Made by a program: the position numbers and the translations under genes. The notes beneath the pieces are model-generated. The model ran no database searches. It saw only the letters and a program-made list of their open reading frames with translations, and was not told where the DNA came from. From Trogon surrucura (Eukaryota; Chordata; Aves; Trogoniformes; Trogonidae): DNA of 64,000 nucleotides. Of the stretch, positions 10,566 through 21,832 are shown in pieces. Each line of letters opens with the position of its first letter. The stretch's first letter is position 1. The stretch is from NCBI GenBank assembly GCA_020746105.1, contig CM036618.1:120515161-120579160 (forward strand). The letters run 5' to 3'.

Positions 10566-13400
10566 ATGAGGGATATCATTCCTGTTTGCTGGGTGCTGCT
10601 GGGAAAGGCACTACCCTGACACTTGTAGAACAAGGTGCTAGATGATCCGATCAACGCATAATCCTGCAAGGCACCTCCTACTCAAAACCACACATGTCGA
10701 CTTTTCTGCTCATACCCAATGTCACAAGCGGAAATCAAGCCACGGCAAACTCGACTCCTCAAAAAACTTGAACCTCTATGAACACCAAGCCATCAGCCAG
10801 TCACAGGCTGGAAACAAAGAGTGAAAGTACAAGCATCTCACTGCAATCAGTGGGAAACAATCATGTTGGGCAACCACAAAGTTGTTTTTGATAAGTCTGA
10901 AAAATGCATTCGATGTTTGAGCTCATTCTGACTTGCAGAAAACACTGCAGTATTTATACTAGTGATTCTTTACCCTTACTGAGCACAGGTCATTGTTTTA
11001 TATTTAGAACATCATTTTCCTGTTATTCTTCCAAACAACGTCATTTTAACCTTTCCAGCACGCACGTGAGACATAGGAGGTGCAATAAGACTAACTGTAC
11101 AAAAAGCAACACTGCCCTGGGATCCATTCCAAGCCAAAGCATACGAGTGTGCAGGGGAAAAGCAGACGGGAAAATTCATTAAAGAAAATTAAAATATTTT
11201 AGGCCCAGAGAACGGTGCAGTTAAGTCTTCCAGTTTCAGTAAATTGTATCTATTCTTAGAGAAAACAGCAGCTCTCTCAGATGAGCTGTTTCCCATTATC
11301 CTTGAGAAAAATACAACAGGATCACCTTCTAGCTCCCGATATTACTACTGTCTTCTTGGGAATGTTTAGTTTCTTTAGTGAAATCAGATGTCTTGTTGGA
11401 TCCCAAATCACTTTAAAGACATACAGATGGTCTAAATGCTTGATTTTCTTTTCATCTTCTCGTCAACTAAGACACATCAGCCCTGTGATGGCCAGAGACA
11501 ATTATCAATAGTATCAAGCACTTAATTCCCCTGCATTTAGATACTTTTTTCCTGGCTACCAGTTTTTCTTGGTTATTTTTACAGCCACAGGACTTAGATA
11601 TTCATTTGCTAAACGATTTGTTCACAAGTAATGGGTGGGTGGGCAGTGGGGGGAAAAGAGCAGTCGTTTAACATCAAACGGGTTTGGACAGCATCGTGAC
11701 CAGCTATAGGAGAAGAGGCAATTAAAAAAATCTTGTATGGCAACTCCCTGACTTCCTTCAGGCCATCAGGTTTCATTACGTGACATGGGGTAGTAGCTGG
11801 AAAATGGCAGAGTTTAATATATTTGAATAAAAGCAATACAAATTTTAAGTTAGATACAGGAAATGTATTAAGTTTCTTAGAATTACACAGTTTAGAAGAT
11901 CTTCTGAGACATCAGGAGGGGCCAATCCCCTAAATAATAAAATAAAAATGCCCTAAAGAATAAAAAAGCTGATCCATTCACTACTTGTGTAAACAATCCA
12001 CCTGGAATTCCTAAAGAGCACGGAAAATAAACCGACACGTATATTCTGGGCCATACAGACATTACAAACACCTCGGCTGGTAGATATTTTACTCACACAA
12101 CTTTCTCCACCAAAAGAGGAAAGATTATTCTCCTGCAAGAGGTTATCATTAGCTAGTAAGACTAGAGCAAAACGCTGATGTAGTCAAAGGAAATGATACA
12201 ATAATTATTTTCTTATTAAGAAACAAATGTATTCATCCTTTTGGCCTCTTCCCAAAAATACTAATTAATGTAAATACTATGTTTTATTTGCATTATGAGA
12301 ACTGGAGAGGCAGCTAAGCCTTGCAGAGGTTTTAATCGCTGCTCATGCTAGATGAGCAGATGAATTATCTGTTTCTATATACTTTCTGTTCTTCACGTCT
12401 GTATCTGCTGGCTACTACGAAGAAACCCATTAGTCATCCAACAGCTAGTCCAAGCAACATGCTGAACGAATACACACCGGGCATTTACGTTACCTTAATT
12501 TAATAGATCAGTGGCTAAACTCCTACATTTTTGAACAGCGAAAACGCCGCTTTTACATTTTTAACTTGCCAGAATCATTCAGCTCTCATGACTTACACAT
12601 AATCAAGGCAACCGTTCGTTCAGAGCAATAAAACTGCAAAAGCGCAGCCAACGATGCATACCTAAAACCGCGTGGCCAACAGTTCCATCTTGCTTTCTGC
12701 ACCCACTTAAAATCCGAGCGCCTAAGACAGTCACATGCACCCACTGCACCTCAGACCTGAAATTCTTCTGAATTTCCATGGCCTTGAGGGAAGGGGCAAA
12801 CTAAAAACATTCTTATGTTTTCATTTTCAAATTACATCCCATTTACCACACGGGACTTAGTTACACTGAACAATGAGATGCAGCCGACAGATTTTCTCAA
12901 GCAAATATGTCAAATCCCAAACATTTTTACTGCAGAATTCAGCATTTTATTATCATATATAAGTGAAGCACGCACTAAAAAAGAGAGAATCTTTGTTTTC
13001 ACATTCAAATAGCAAACTATAGCAAAGTACTCCACTTGCAACATCGATGTTTTGTCAAATTGGGGAGGTTTGACAAAGGCACAACAGTGTCCTGAAGACA
13101 TTCTCTCTGCTTGTTAAATATTTGCATCTTCCAAAATGTTTAGAATAACGTAGAAGGCAATTAGTCTAACAGTTTGAGTTGCACGTTACTGTATGTGAAT
13201 TATAGCTATCATGAACTGAGTTGAAAAATAAAAAAATCAGAAAAAAACCTATAGTTAAAAAGCCCCTATTTAGAAAGACATTAATATTCAGATATTCATT
13301 TTAGGTAACTAAGAATAGAGTGGGACCACAGGTCTAGGTAACTGGGGTACATCCCAAGGATTTTTTTAAGACACAATCCCCAAAATTCTTCTTTTTTTTT
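10566..13400. other. Unique AT-rich non-coding DNA
   Basis: No exon or repeat is recognised apart from the G-quadruplex motif at 11633-11653. A CpG-bearing patch lies around 12600-12720. Open frames at 10904-11182 and 11281-11511 show no known motif. Confidence 0.5.
11633..11653 (+). other. G-quadruplex motif
   Basis: Four G runs (GGG, GGG, GGG, GGGGGG) are separated by loops of 1, 1 and 4 bases, which fits the standard quadruplex pattern. The surroundings are AT-rich, so the run is conspicuous. Whether it folds or has a role is not shown by the sequence. Confidence 0.7.
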
Positions 13401-16280
13401 AAATATGCCAGAAGTTACAGGCAATGCCAGCTCAAAGTTTTACTCCTGCTTAGGTAACAAAGAGTAAGAATGAAAAACTGTGCTAAGCTAAAGCTGTGCT
13501 CTTGTACTTCTACTCCCCTACTGTTTTGTAGAAAACAACAGTATTTCACAATATACAAGTCTCTTGTTCCATTATTTTAGGATTTAAAAAAATGTCTAAG
13601 CTTTAAAGAGGTTTTAGTTCTCCTTGGTATTTTGGTGTTTTTAATAAGACAATCACACGTGAAGCTAAGACCTAAACATGCTATCACAGGAGAAGCACAT
13701 ACTTTGTGAGTAAACGGTTCCGTTTCATTTATTACTACACTGAAAGCAGAATTTCAAGGAAAAAAAAAGTGAAAATGTTCAGACAACAGTACTTAATTTT
13801 CTCACTGACACACCTGCACAAGAAAACAAGCAGGAAGCATATGTCTCAAGTCTCTACCATTAATTGTCTTCACAAATACCTAGAATTTAAAATATAATGC
13901 CAGACATTGCAAATACTTCAAACACGTTTCCATCATAACCCAATTGTGACTGTGGGAACACTCCAGAGCCCCAGGAATTCAATGCAGGAGGAAGAGTTAA
14001 AAGTGACCCCCAGCTTCCAATGGACTTCATATCAAGCCAAAGAATTATTAATACAGGATATTATCAAGTGATACCAGAATATCTAGCTGTATTTTTCACT
14101 GGTGCTGTTTTTGAAGACAGTATTTCTACTCAGAATCAAACTAGCGACGCACAAAACACTGAGCTGATTTTCCCCAGCTGTTATCACAGGGAAAAAGCAA
14201 TTTTTTATAGGAGCTCCTCTCTCCATTGCAGGAACAACAAACGCCAGAAGTATTTCGGTTTAGATCCTAACAGCTCATGAAAACTGTATTTTCTTAGCTC
14301 TCTCCTCTATTTATCCTTCATCTCTTCCCATATGCCTCGAAGAGGACCTGCGTGATCCCAATTGACTGAACCACTTGCACTGATGCTCCCTTTATCTTGA
14401 GATAGATAGAAATTAAGAGGTAAAAAGAAAGAGATCCGGGGGGAAAAAAAAAAACCAACCAAGACCCAACAAGTCAATAAGGCCCCTTTCCTCCACCTTC
14501 CCACACAAGCCAAGTAAATCCGAACACACCAGAACCTCCTTAGCAGCCTCCTGAGCTGTGCTGGACTCTGTTCTCTTAGAAGTGGCCACAATGAAAATAA
14601 ACTTAGTTAAAAATCTCTTTTTCTTTTGAGTTTCAAATGCCAGCAATACCTCAGACTTAAGGAATGCACTCTACTTGCATGATAATGACCATAATTACTG
14701 TGAGCAATCATTTACTGTCAGAAACTAATATCTCCCAACCAAGTATATTAAATTCAATATATTTTCATTAGTTGTAATAGACAGAGACTTGGCTTTTAAC
14801 TGACATTCACAATATATTCATTGTTATTACTAGCACTGTGCAAGATAATGGAAAAGTAGGTGGGGAGAAACAGATAATTTAGAAAACACCATGAAAGGAA
14901 GACCTGTTTTCTATGCAGAAAGCTGCCCAAAGGTGTGTAAATCACCTCTCATAGCCTGACAAGCTCTCTGCATTTTTAATCAGGCCTCCTATTAGCTATC
15001 ACAGAACATACAAGGAACCTGAATAAACTGTTAAGCCAGAAGACTTACGTTTTAATGAAAAAAATGTCATATTCAGCAGCTTACATAAGTATATCTACTT
15101 CAAAGAATTCTCATGTACTGTGATTTCAAAGCAAGGTAAAAGTAATAAAAAGCCCTTTTTTTTTTTTTTGACTTGGACCCAGTAAGCTCAAAAAATCACA
15201 AATAAAAGTATGCCTTGACCCAAAGTATGAGTCCTTTGGAAGAAGCCCCATTCTGCTTCCTCAAAGAGCACGCAACATTTCATCTGCATTATTCCCCCTG
15301 CAAGAAGCCACTTCTGTAGGGATCTTTCCTCTTTAAGGAACTGAAAAATTAGTCAGCTATGTTTTCCAACTACCACTCAGAGCATTTATCTTCTCGTGTG
15401 ATACGATATTAAATAGCAATGCAATTATTGGAAATTAATTATATGAAACAGCTCCCATCAGAACTACTCCATGCATCACACATTTAATCATGAACATTTC
15501 TGTAGTGCCGCTAAGTATGGAAGATACTTTATCTGTGTGTGCTGATGTATTTCAGATAATAATCCCTTGCCACAACCCATTTCTTTCTAAAAATCTCTTT
15601 ATAAAGACAACTCTGTGTTTAGAGTCTTTGAGCTCACTCACGTTACACCACATAAAGATAGCCAAATAACAGAAATGATTGCATGTAGAAAGAAAAATAC
15701 AGAATTAAAGGCATAACAACACACTTAACTCTCCTGGAGTGGTTTGTGCTGTTGCTTTTTGAGTTTGTTTTTTTAAAATCAGCACTTGTTATATTCCATA
15801 ATGTGTTGAGAACTCCAAGTACAGTATAAAAAAGCAGATGAATCTGCACAACTGAACTAGATTATATATAACTCACTTTCAAAACTATATATGAAAAAAA
15901 TAAACAGTACCTACCAAAAATAAATAAATCACCATTGGTTTTTTTTTAAGACATATTCTTCAGCTTACTTTTTGCTCACTAAATTCAAGCCATCCTACTA
16001 CAGTAGCCAAACCAATTCAAGCTTTAATTTCCTCAGGAAAACTAACGGCAGAACAACACACCTGAAGAACACATTAATGAAATACACACAAAAGATTTCT
16101 CTTACAACTTTCCTGAAGAGCTGCTACTGGTAGTAGCAGCAGTAGCAAGTACTAACAACTAGTTAGCACACGGGAACATAAAAGAGCCTCTAAAAATCTG
16201 CTTATTCACACAAACCCTTGAATAACCTTTCCAAGTTCCATCTTCACTCCCTCCCCAGCACCCCAAGTCAACACCAGAAC
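13401..16280. other. Unique AT-rich non-coding DNA
   Basis: No exon or repeat is recognised. A T14 tract lies at 15156-15169. A short palindrome, GCTGCTACT-GGT-AGTAGCAGC, sits at 16120-16140. Confidence 0.5.
16120..16140. repeat. Short perfect hairpin
   Basis: Nine-base arms GCTGCTACT and AGTAGCAGC flank a 3-base loop. It runs directly into further AGTAGC units (to about 16147), so it may have grown from trinucleotide slippage. No terminator or RNA gene is implied. Confidence 0.7.
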
Positions 16281-16289
16281 TTAATTTTT

Positions 16290-16880
16290 AGAGCCTTTTC
16301 CAGTTTTAGATGAATGAGACCCACACTCTCACCTCCCCACCTGCTGCAGGCCTGTCCAGGCCAGAGGGGCAGCTCTTCCTTCTCCAAGCAAGCAACACTC
16401 CCCCTACTCCAACAGCCCAACAACTCCTTACCTCCCCTAAAGATCTCTCTCAATGGTAGAGGGTCAAAATCAGACACAATATTCCAGAATCTCACCTTCC
16501 CTTCTGCTGCTCGCTGCGGCCCTGCCGCCTACTTTTATCTCTTCTCCACAGCTGAGCCCCATCTTCTCCTCAGCCGTGAGCCAGCAAAGCTGACACACCT
16601 GCGTCCCCTCTCACCACCACCCCTCCCAAGGAGTCCACTCCCCACAAAACGGCAGCTGCTTTTATTATCGCCCCGTTCCACAAAAGACCCTTTCTCCTCC
16701 TTTATCTCTTCTTCCTCGCGTGGCTGCGGAACTCTGTGACGCGTTTTGCCCAGTCACCCCCGTATTTAACTGGTCTCGTGCGACTTGTGACGCTCTGAGG
16801 CTCCTGCACACACCTTCCAAATCGTCCGGGGGTTCAGCTGTGTGGATATCATGCAGAGGGGTTATAAGCCCAAAATAACA
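16290..16880 (-). promoter_or_regulatory. Pyrimidine-rich, CpG-bearing block; possible minus-strand promoter
   Basis: This 600-base block is C- and T-rich on the plus strand and holds more CpG and G+C than the flanks, especially 16500-16840. Read on the minus strand it has two ATAAAAG boxes (16659-16665 and 16532-16538). Downstream of them are two good splice-donor matches, AAG|GTGAG at 16495 and GAG|GTAAGG at 16431. A first exon from about 16630 to 16496 would fit, but no protein frame supports it. The 141-codon plus-strand open frame (16314-16739) is low-complexity Ser/Pro/Leu, as expected of pyrimidine-rich DNA. A non-coding transcript start, an unrecognised old repeat, or chance are all open. 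Confidence 0.25.
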
Positions 16881-19334
16881 GGGCAAAATACGGGTTTTCT
16901 CCCCTGATTTTTCGTTCTTAAGTGACGGAAACCCCCTGTGACAAATACAAAATACACCTCGGTATTCTCTGACTTGACAAAATCCTCCACACCATTCTTT
17001 CCATCATTGCACATAAGGAGAAAAATTTATTGCTGATTTTTAAAGACCTGTTTTTAAAGTAACACTGAAAATAAGCCCATTTAATTACCTTAACAAGCAC
17101 CATCAGAGTTTTCAAATTCTTCATAACTGTTCTCCCCTTGTAAGAATGGCAAACATTGTGCTAAACACTGATGCAATGAAGAAATCAAAACTTCTTTACA
17201 CGCTGGTAGCTAAGCCAGCTTCCTCTGAATTACTCAAAAAAATGCTCAAGCTCAAAAAGGAAGAATGTTTATCATCATGAACGTAGCATGGCAAAATATG
17301 GTGCATCTCTGTTCTCGGAACGACGTCCCAGTCAGATGTATCTCTGGGGCAAACGCAAAACCAGCCCCCAAAATAACAACGGGAGGGCTACAAACAAAGG
17401 AAAAAGAGACCTGGTTCCCCGCTCAGAAGGGTGCTGGCTGGGACATGCAGCAGCTGGTACCCATGGAGCCCAGGCCCACAGAGAGAGTCCAAAGGCCCAG
17501 TGTCCAGTGCAGGAGGTACCGCATTCTGTAACAATAACATTGAAAAACAGTGCGCAGTTCTTTTCTGAAAGCAATTTTTCACACCGCTTCTGTCTTTTGG
17601 ATCAGTCACCTCCTTTGGGTATAGCAGGCTCACAGCCAACAAAATAGTCCTACTCAAAAAACGTCTGAGCATGAAGTTAAGCAGAGACACACTCACATGC
17701 TATTGCTGACTGGAAGCCATTGCTCAATTTAGCAAAGCAATTAAATACATGATTACTCAGAAGTGAACTTATATTCGAACCATCTGAGCCTTCCTTATGC
17801 TTATCATTAAGCAGATTCTAAAGAAGTTGTCTGAAAGAAGTCATATGGATCTGATTTTTAAAATTATTTATGAGCAAATGTGTAGGGCTAGCTGTCAAAA
17901 CAAAGGCAGCAAATATGGCACATGTAAATAAATCGAAGCAGTCTAATATGCAAAATCTTTGCAGGTTTTTGCGTTTCTGAACATAGCAAGATTCGAATTG
18001 TGAGTCACGATGATGACGCTTCACAGGAACATCAAGATTATCTTTTGTCATTCACTAAGTTGTCATCTACAAAAGATTTTATTTTCATTCTACTAGGGAT
18101 TTTGTTATCCCTGAAGTAGAGCATTCAGTGTGCAATGCCAGCAGGTGGCAATTTGATTTGAAGCACTAATGCTTGGATCTTTCTCAGGTGCACATTATCA
18201 TTCTACCATCAATAATATAGCAAAATCCATCAAAAAAAAAGTTTATTTTTTTTTTATATATCAAGAGTTTGAAAGATGAGGAACCCAGTCTGAATCTAAT
18301 CTAACAGAAAATGGATTTTGCTGCTAAAAAAATCATTCAACTTGGAAGCCTCTTTTCTGAAGAAGATGTAGGGAAGCAGGGTAAAAAGACCAAAAAAAAA
18401 ATCTCTTAACAGACATACCCCTCAGGTGCCTTTTTCTACCAAACAGAAATTCTTACAACTGCAAAGAAGTTGTGGGAGATAAAAGAGAGTATTGCTATTT
18501 GAGAGAAAAGAGGCATTGCTGGGAAATATGGGCACAGGAGTAATTTTAAGAAATCACTACGCTGCCTAAGGAAGTTGGGCTGGGTGTGGATCCATCATTA
18601 AGGGAAGGGACCATGTACTTTTGCAGAATCTGTAGACTGTAGACTGAATCGGTTTGGAGAGAAAAGCTGGGGAGTTTGAGGAGGCTTCTTAAATCCTCAA
18701 TACTTGTTTATAGAAAATGTTTTGTCATTTTCTTATCACAGATTTTGGGCCTGCCTTGTCCAGTAATTTCGCACTCCTAATGGCCTGAGTCAGTTGGAAT
18801 CTTTAGTAACACACTGATACAAAATGATAACAACAACAGGTTTCTTGTTTTACTGTCAGATTGTCTCAAAGGCAGAGAAAACCTATTTGCATTAGAAATT
18901 CCACTACATCAAGCAATAAAACACATCGGGTTTATGCTGCACGCCACCTGGAACTAAAGACAGCTCTACAGGGAGCTCAGTCTTAAAGTAGCTAGACGAA
19001 ATAAAGTTTAAAAACTTTCTCTGCCCCCTCCAAAAGCCTTTGTGGAATTTCAGTCAGGAGAGTTACCCAGAGGACCATCAACTGGCATAAGATGAGAGAA
19101 GATATTTAAGTTCAAGGCCTGGTCATCTTAATTGGGAGAAGGATTACAAGTTAAAAAGCCAAAGTCACTTAAATTTAAAAAGCCTCGATAAATGTTAGAT
19201 GTCAAATAGGGTCAAACACAATAGAGAGGACTCGGCCATCACCCTGTAATGAAGGCCTCTTCAAAAACTTCTTTTAAATTCATTTATTGCACTTGGTACT
19301 GCTGGACCAGACTGGAATGAGGGACAGCACTGGG

Positions 19335-19350
19335 AAAAAAAAAAAAAAAA
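19335..19350 (+). repeat. A16 homopolymer tract
   Basis: This is an uninterrupted A run in unique DNA. There is no retroposon body upstream that I recognise. Confidence 0.9.
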
Positions 19351-19974
19351 GGCTACTTTTGCAAATTTTTGTTATGTCACATGATCCCACGCCAGTCTTT
19401 TGAAAACCACCCATTGCCACTTTGATTTTACGAAGGTGTTTACAACTCCAGCGAGGGAAGACCAGTTCTGCAGCTGTTAGTACCTGCCTGGTGTCGGGGA
19501 AGTTCCTGCATCTTCATAACCCTCCCAACAAGCCACTGGCAGAGACCACCAGCACTGCTGCTCCCCTGCGACGTGCAAACCCAAGCCCGTGGTACTTCCT
19601 CGCGGCATCAGGTACACTCTGCTCTGGGCAGACTGGTCCAAGCACAGTTTTCAAAGGCACAATGGATGCATGGAAGACTCTCAGAGGGAAAAACTCAGGA
19701 AATTACCACCTAAAAAAAAAATCCCGTGTCATGAACAGTCTCTCCCTTTATCTGTGCTTCTCCTTCAAGAACACTGTTAGTTGCTTAAGTATCTTTAATG
19801 ATGCTTTAACAATTAATGCATTATAGTGCCATCTAAGTGTTACTACGGATAACTATACAGATACGTGGAGACCAGATCAACCGACTCACTCAAAAAGGAA
19901 TCATTCTGAAAAGCGGGCAGAGCAAAAGCCCTGGTGAATGCTGAGCAAATATACCACAAAAATACTTGGACAAA

Positions 19975-20195
19975 AAGCAAAAGATAACAAGAGTGCCAGA
20001 GAGTATGGAGCAGAGAAAAAGAACAGCACCGAGAGTTACAAGAGCAGTTACTTTTCAAAGAAGTGAAAAAATGGAGAATAGGAAAGATAGGAGAAAAATA
20101 GAAAAAGTAAATCAAGGCCAGAAAAATCAAACGTAAGGAAATGGATAAATTGTATTAGAGAATTGGGGAAAAAGTATCATGGAGAGAAAAACACA
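19975..20195. repeat. Purine-rich low-complexity tract
   Basis: The plus strand is dominated by A and G (GAAAAAG, GGAGAA, GAGAGAAAA types), so the minus strand is polypyrimidine and can look falsely like splice-acceptor tracts. There is no repeating unit. Confidence 0.5.
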
Positions 20196-21377
20196 TCTAG
20201 GAAAGCCATGCTGCAAGGAATTAAGTATAAATGTACTTTCATTCTGCTGAACTTTCTGCGGGAAGAATCTTGGGGATTTTTACTTTGAATCTAGGTGTGG
20301 GCAATACATGCAGGCAGTGAAATTCTTCAGTCTGAATAATGCTGGCTACGTACATGAGGGCAAAAGCTCTCCCTTTGAAACTCTTCCTGCATCTGACTGG
20401 GGTTAGGAAATGGCTTTACATCCCACCTCAAGTTAACAGCAGCAAAGGCAAATCAGATCTTCCAATTTGGAGATTTTTCTAACACACCTCCTCCTGAGGC
20501 AGGAGCATCGCTATTAAAACCCAAGTCAGTTAACAGGCTCTTGATGACTCAGTAGAGTCTCTTTCACAAAAATTTTGGATGGAAATGTTAAATGTTTGTA
20601 TTTAAGGGAGTAATCAGAAGATGAGTACTTTGTACCGGGACTGGAAAGAATGGCCTACCTTCCTTCATCCTCTCTGCCTCCCTCACAAGGGGAAATACAA
20701 GATACATTTAATTCTTTAACCACCACAGATTTTCTGTGTACGTTTCTTGACAAACAACTGTGATCTGTTCCGAGATTATCCTCAAGTACCTACATATGCA
20801 AAGAAAATTCCTGTATCAGCCTCTGAGGTATTTTGAACTTTAAATTCCTTAATCTTACTCATTTTCATTAGACTGAAATTTTAAAGGAGCTTTACAACAC
20901 TTCAGATTGCAGAGCGTAATTTGTGTTATGTGAGTCAGGTAGCCGTGCAGGAAACTTGCACGGAGCCACAGTGGTCCAGTGCTGAGTGTGACCTGAATTT
21001 TGGCACCTTTTGGTTGGTTGGCACGCTTTAAGGGAGCAATAGGACGCTTTAAACCCTGATTTGGGATTCTTAAACTGTTCACCCACGTAACCAACATTTT
21101 GGTTAGCACACTTCAGTTTGCAGAGAAGCAAACGGCATTAGGATATTCAAGCTATCTGCCACAAGACAGGCAGGTCACAGAAGCACAGTGTCAGGTAAAA
21201 AGAGCTAAACCTGATCTCTCTTTTGTCTCAGAGATTACAGGCTATTGCAGAGTTTAAAAGAAGATGTGCAAATCCTGAATATTCAAGGACTGCCAGGAGT
21301 ATCAGTTTCTTGCACAAAGGAATATTAGGCACAAAATAAAACTGAACAGGCCTGATGCGAATATTTTGAAGAGGACT

Positions 21378-21832
21378 TCACAGAATAGTAGAATGTGTTG
21401 GGCTGGAAGGGACCTTAAGGTCATCTAGTCCAAGCCCCCTGCAGTGAGCAGGGACATCTTCAACTAGATCAGGTTTCCGGGGATGGAGCTTCTACCACCC
21501 CCTTGGGCAATCTGTTCCAGTGTTTCACCACCCTCACTGTAAAAAATGTCTTCCTTTTATCTAGCCTAAATCTACCGTCTTTTAGTTTAAAACCATTACC
21601 GTTTCTCCAATCACAAGGGGCCCTGAGAAAAAGGTTGTCCCATTTTTTACAGGCTCCCTTTAAGTATAGAAAGGCTGCAATAAGGTCTCCCCAGACCCTT
21701 CTCCAGGCTGAACAACCCCGGCTTCCTCAACCTTTCTTCATAGGAGAGCTGTTCCAGTCCTCTAATCATTTTTGTGATCCTTCTCTGGACCCGCTCCGAC
21801 TGGTCCATGTCCTTTTTGTGCTGTGACCTCCT
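21378..21832 (-). mobile_element. CR1 LINE, longest copy in the window, with ORF2 C-terminus
   Basis: Read on the minus strand, about 455 bases cover the end of ORF2 and the whole 3' UTR. The open frame at 21647-21841 contains [19 protein letters not shown] and [15 protein letters not shown], the signature C-terminal region of CR1 reverse transcriptase. The frame then shifts relative to the family pattern, so the rest of ORF2 (the LKGA and 'FKLKEGRF..DIRKKFF' region) lies in other frames. The 3' UTR has the CTGCAGGGGGCTTGGACTAG-type block and a CTACTATTCTGTGA end at 21378. The copy lacks the 5' UTR, ORF1 and most of ORF2, including the catalytic domains, and is dead. It shares its 3' UTR type with the copy at 3190-3390, so both probably belong to one subfamily. 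Confidence 0.95.

Larger units (their letters stand above)
16881..21377. other. Unique AT-rich non-coding DNA
   Basis: No exon or named repeat is seen. A patch with CAATTT/CAATTAAAT cores lies at 17700-17760. An A16 tract occupies 19335-19350. Bases 19975-20195 are strongly purine-rich. A 7-base-arm hairpin (CCGTGCA/TGCACGG) is at 20943-20963. Paired short direct repeats CGCTTTAA lie near 21020-21050. Confidence 0.5.

Noticed and set aside
10478-10669. Minus-strand open frame of 63 codons
   Set aside because: Much of it runs through the tRNA-like head of the SINE.
16314-16739. 141-codon Ser/Pro/Leu-rich open frame
   Set aside because: The residues simply reflect the pyrimidine-rich strand; the block is discussed as a possible regulatory region.
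18010-18111. ATGATGA box with a downstream CTGA, like a box C/D snoRNA
   Set aside because: The distance of about 100 bases is long, there is no terminal stem, and the boxes are short enough to arise by chance.
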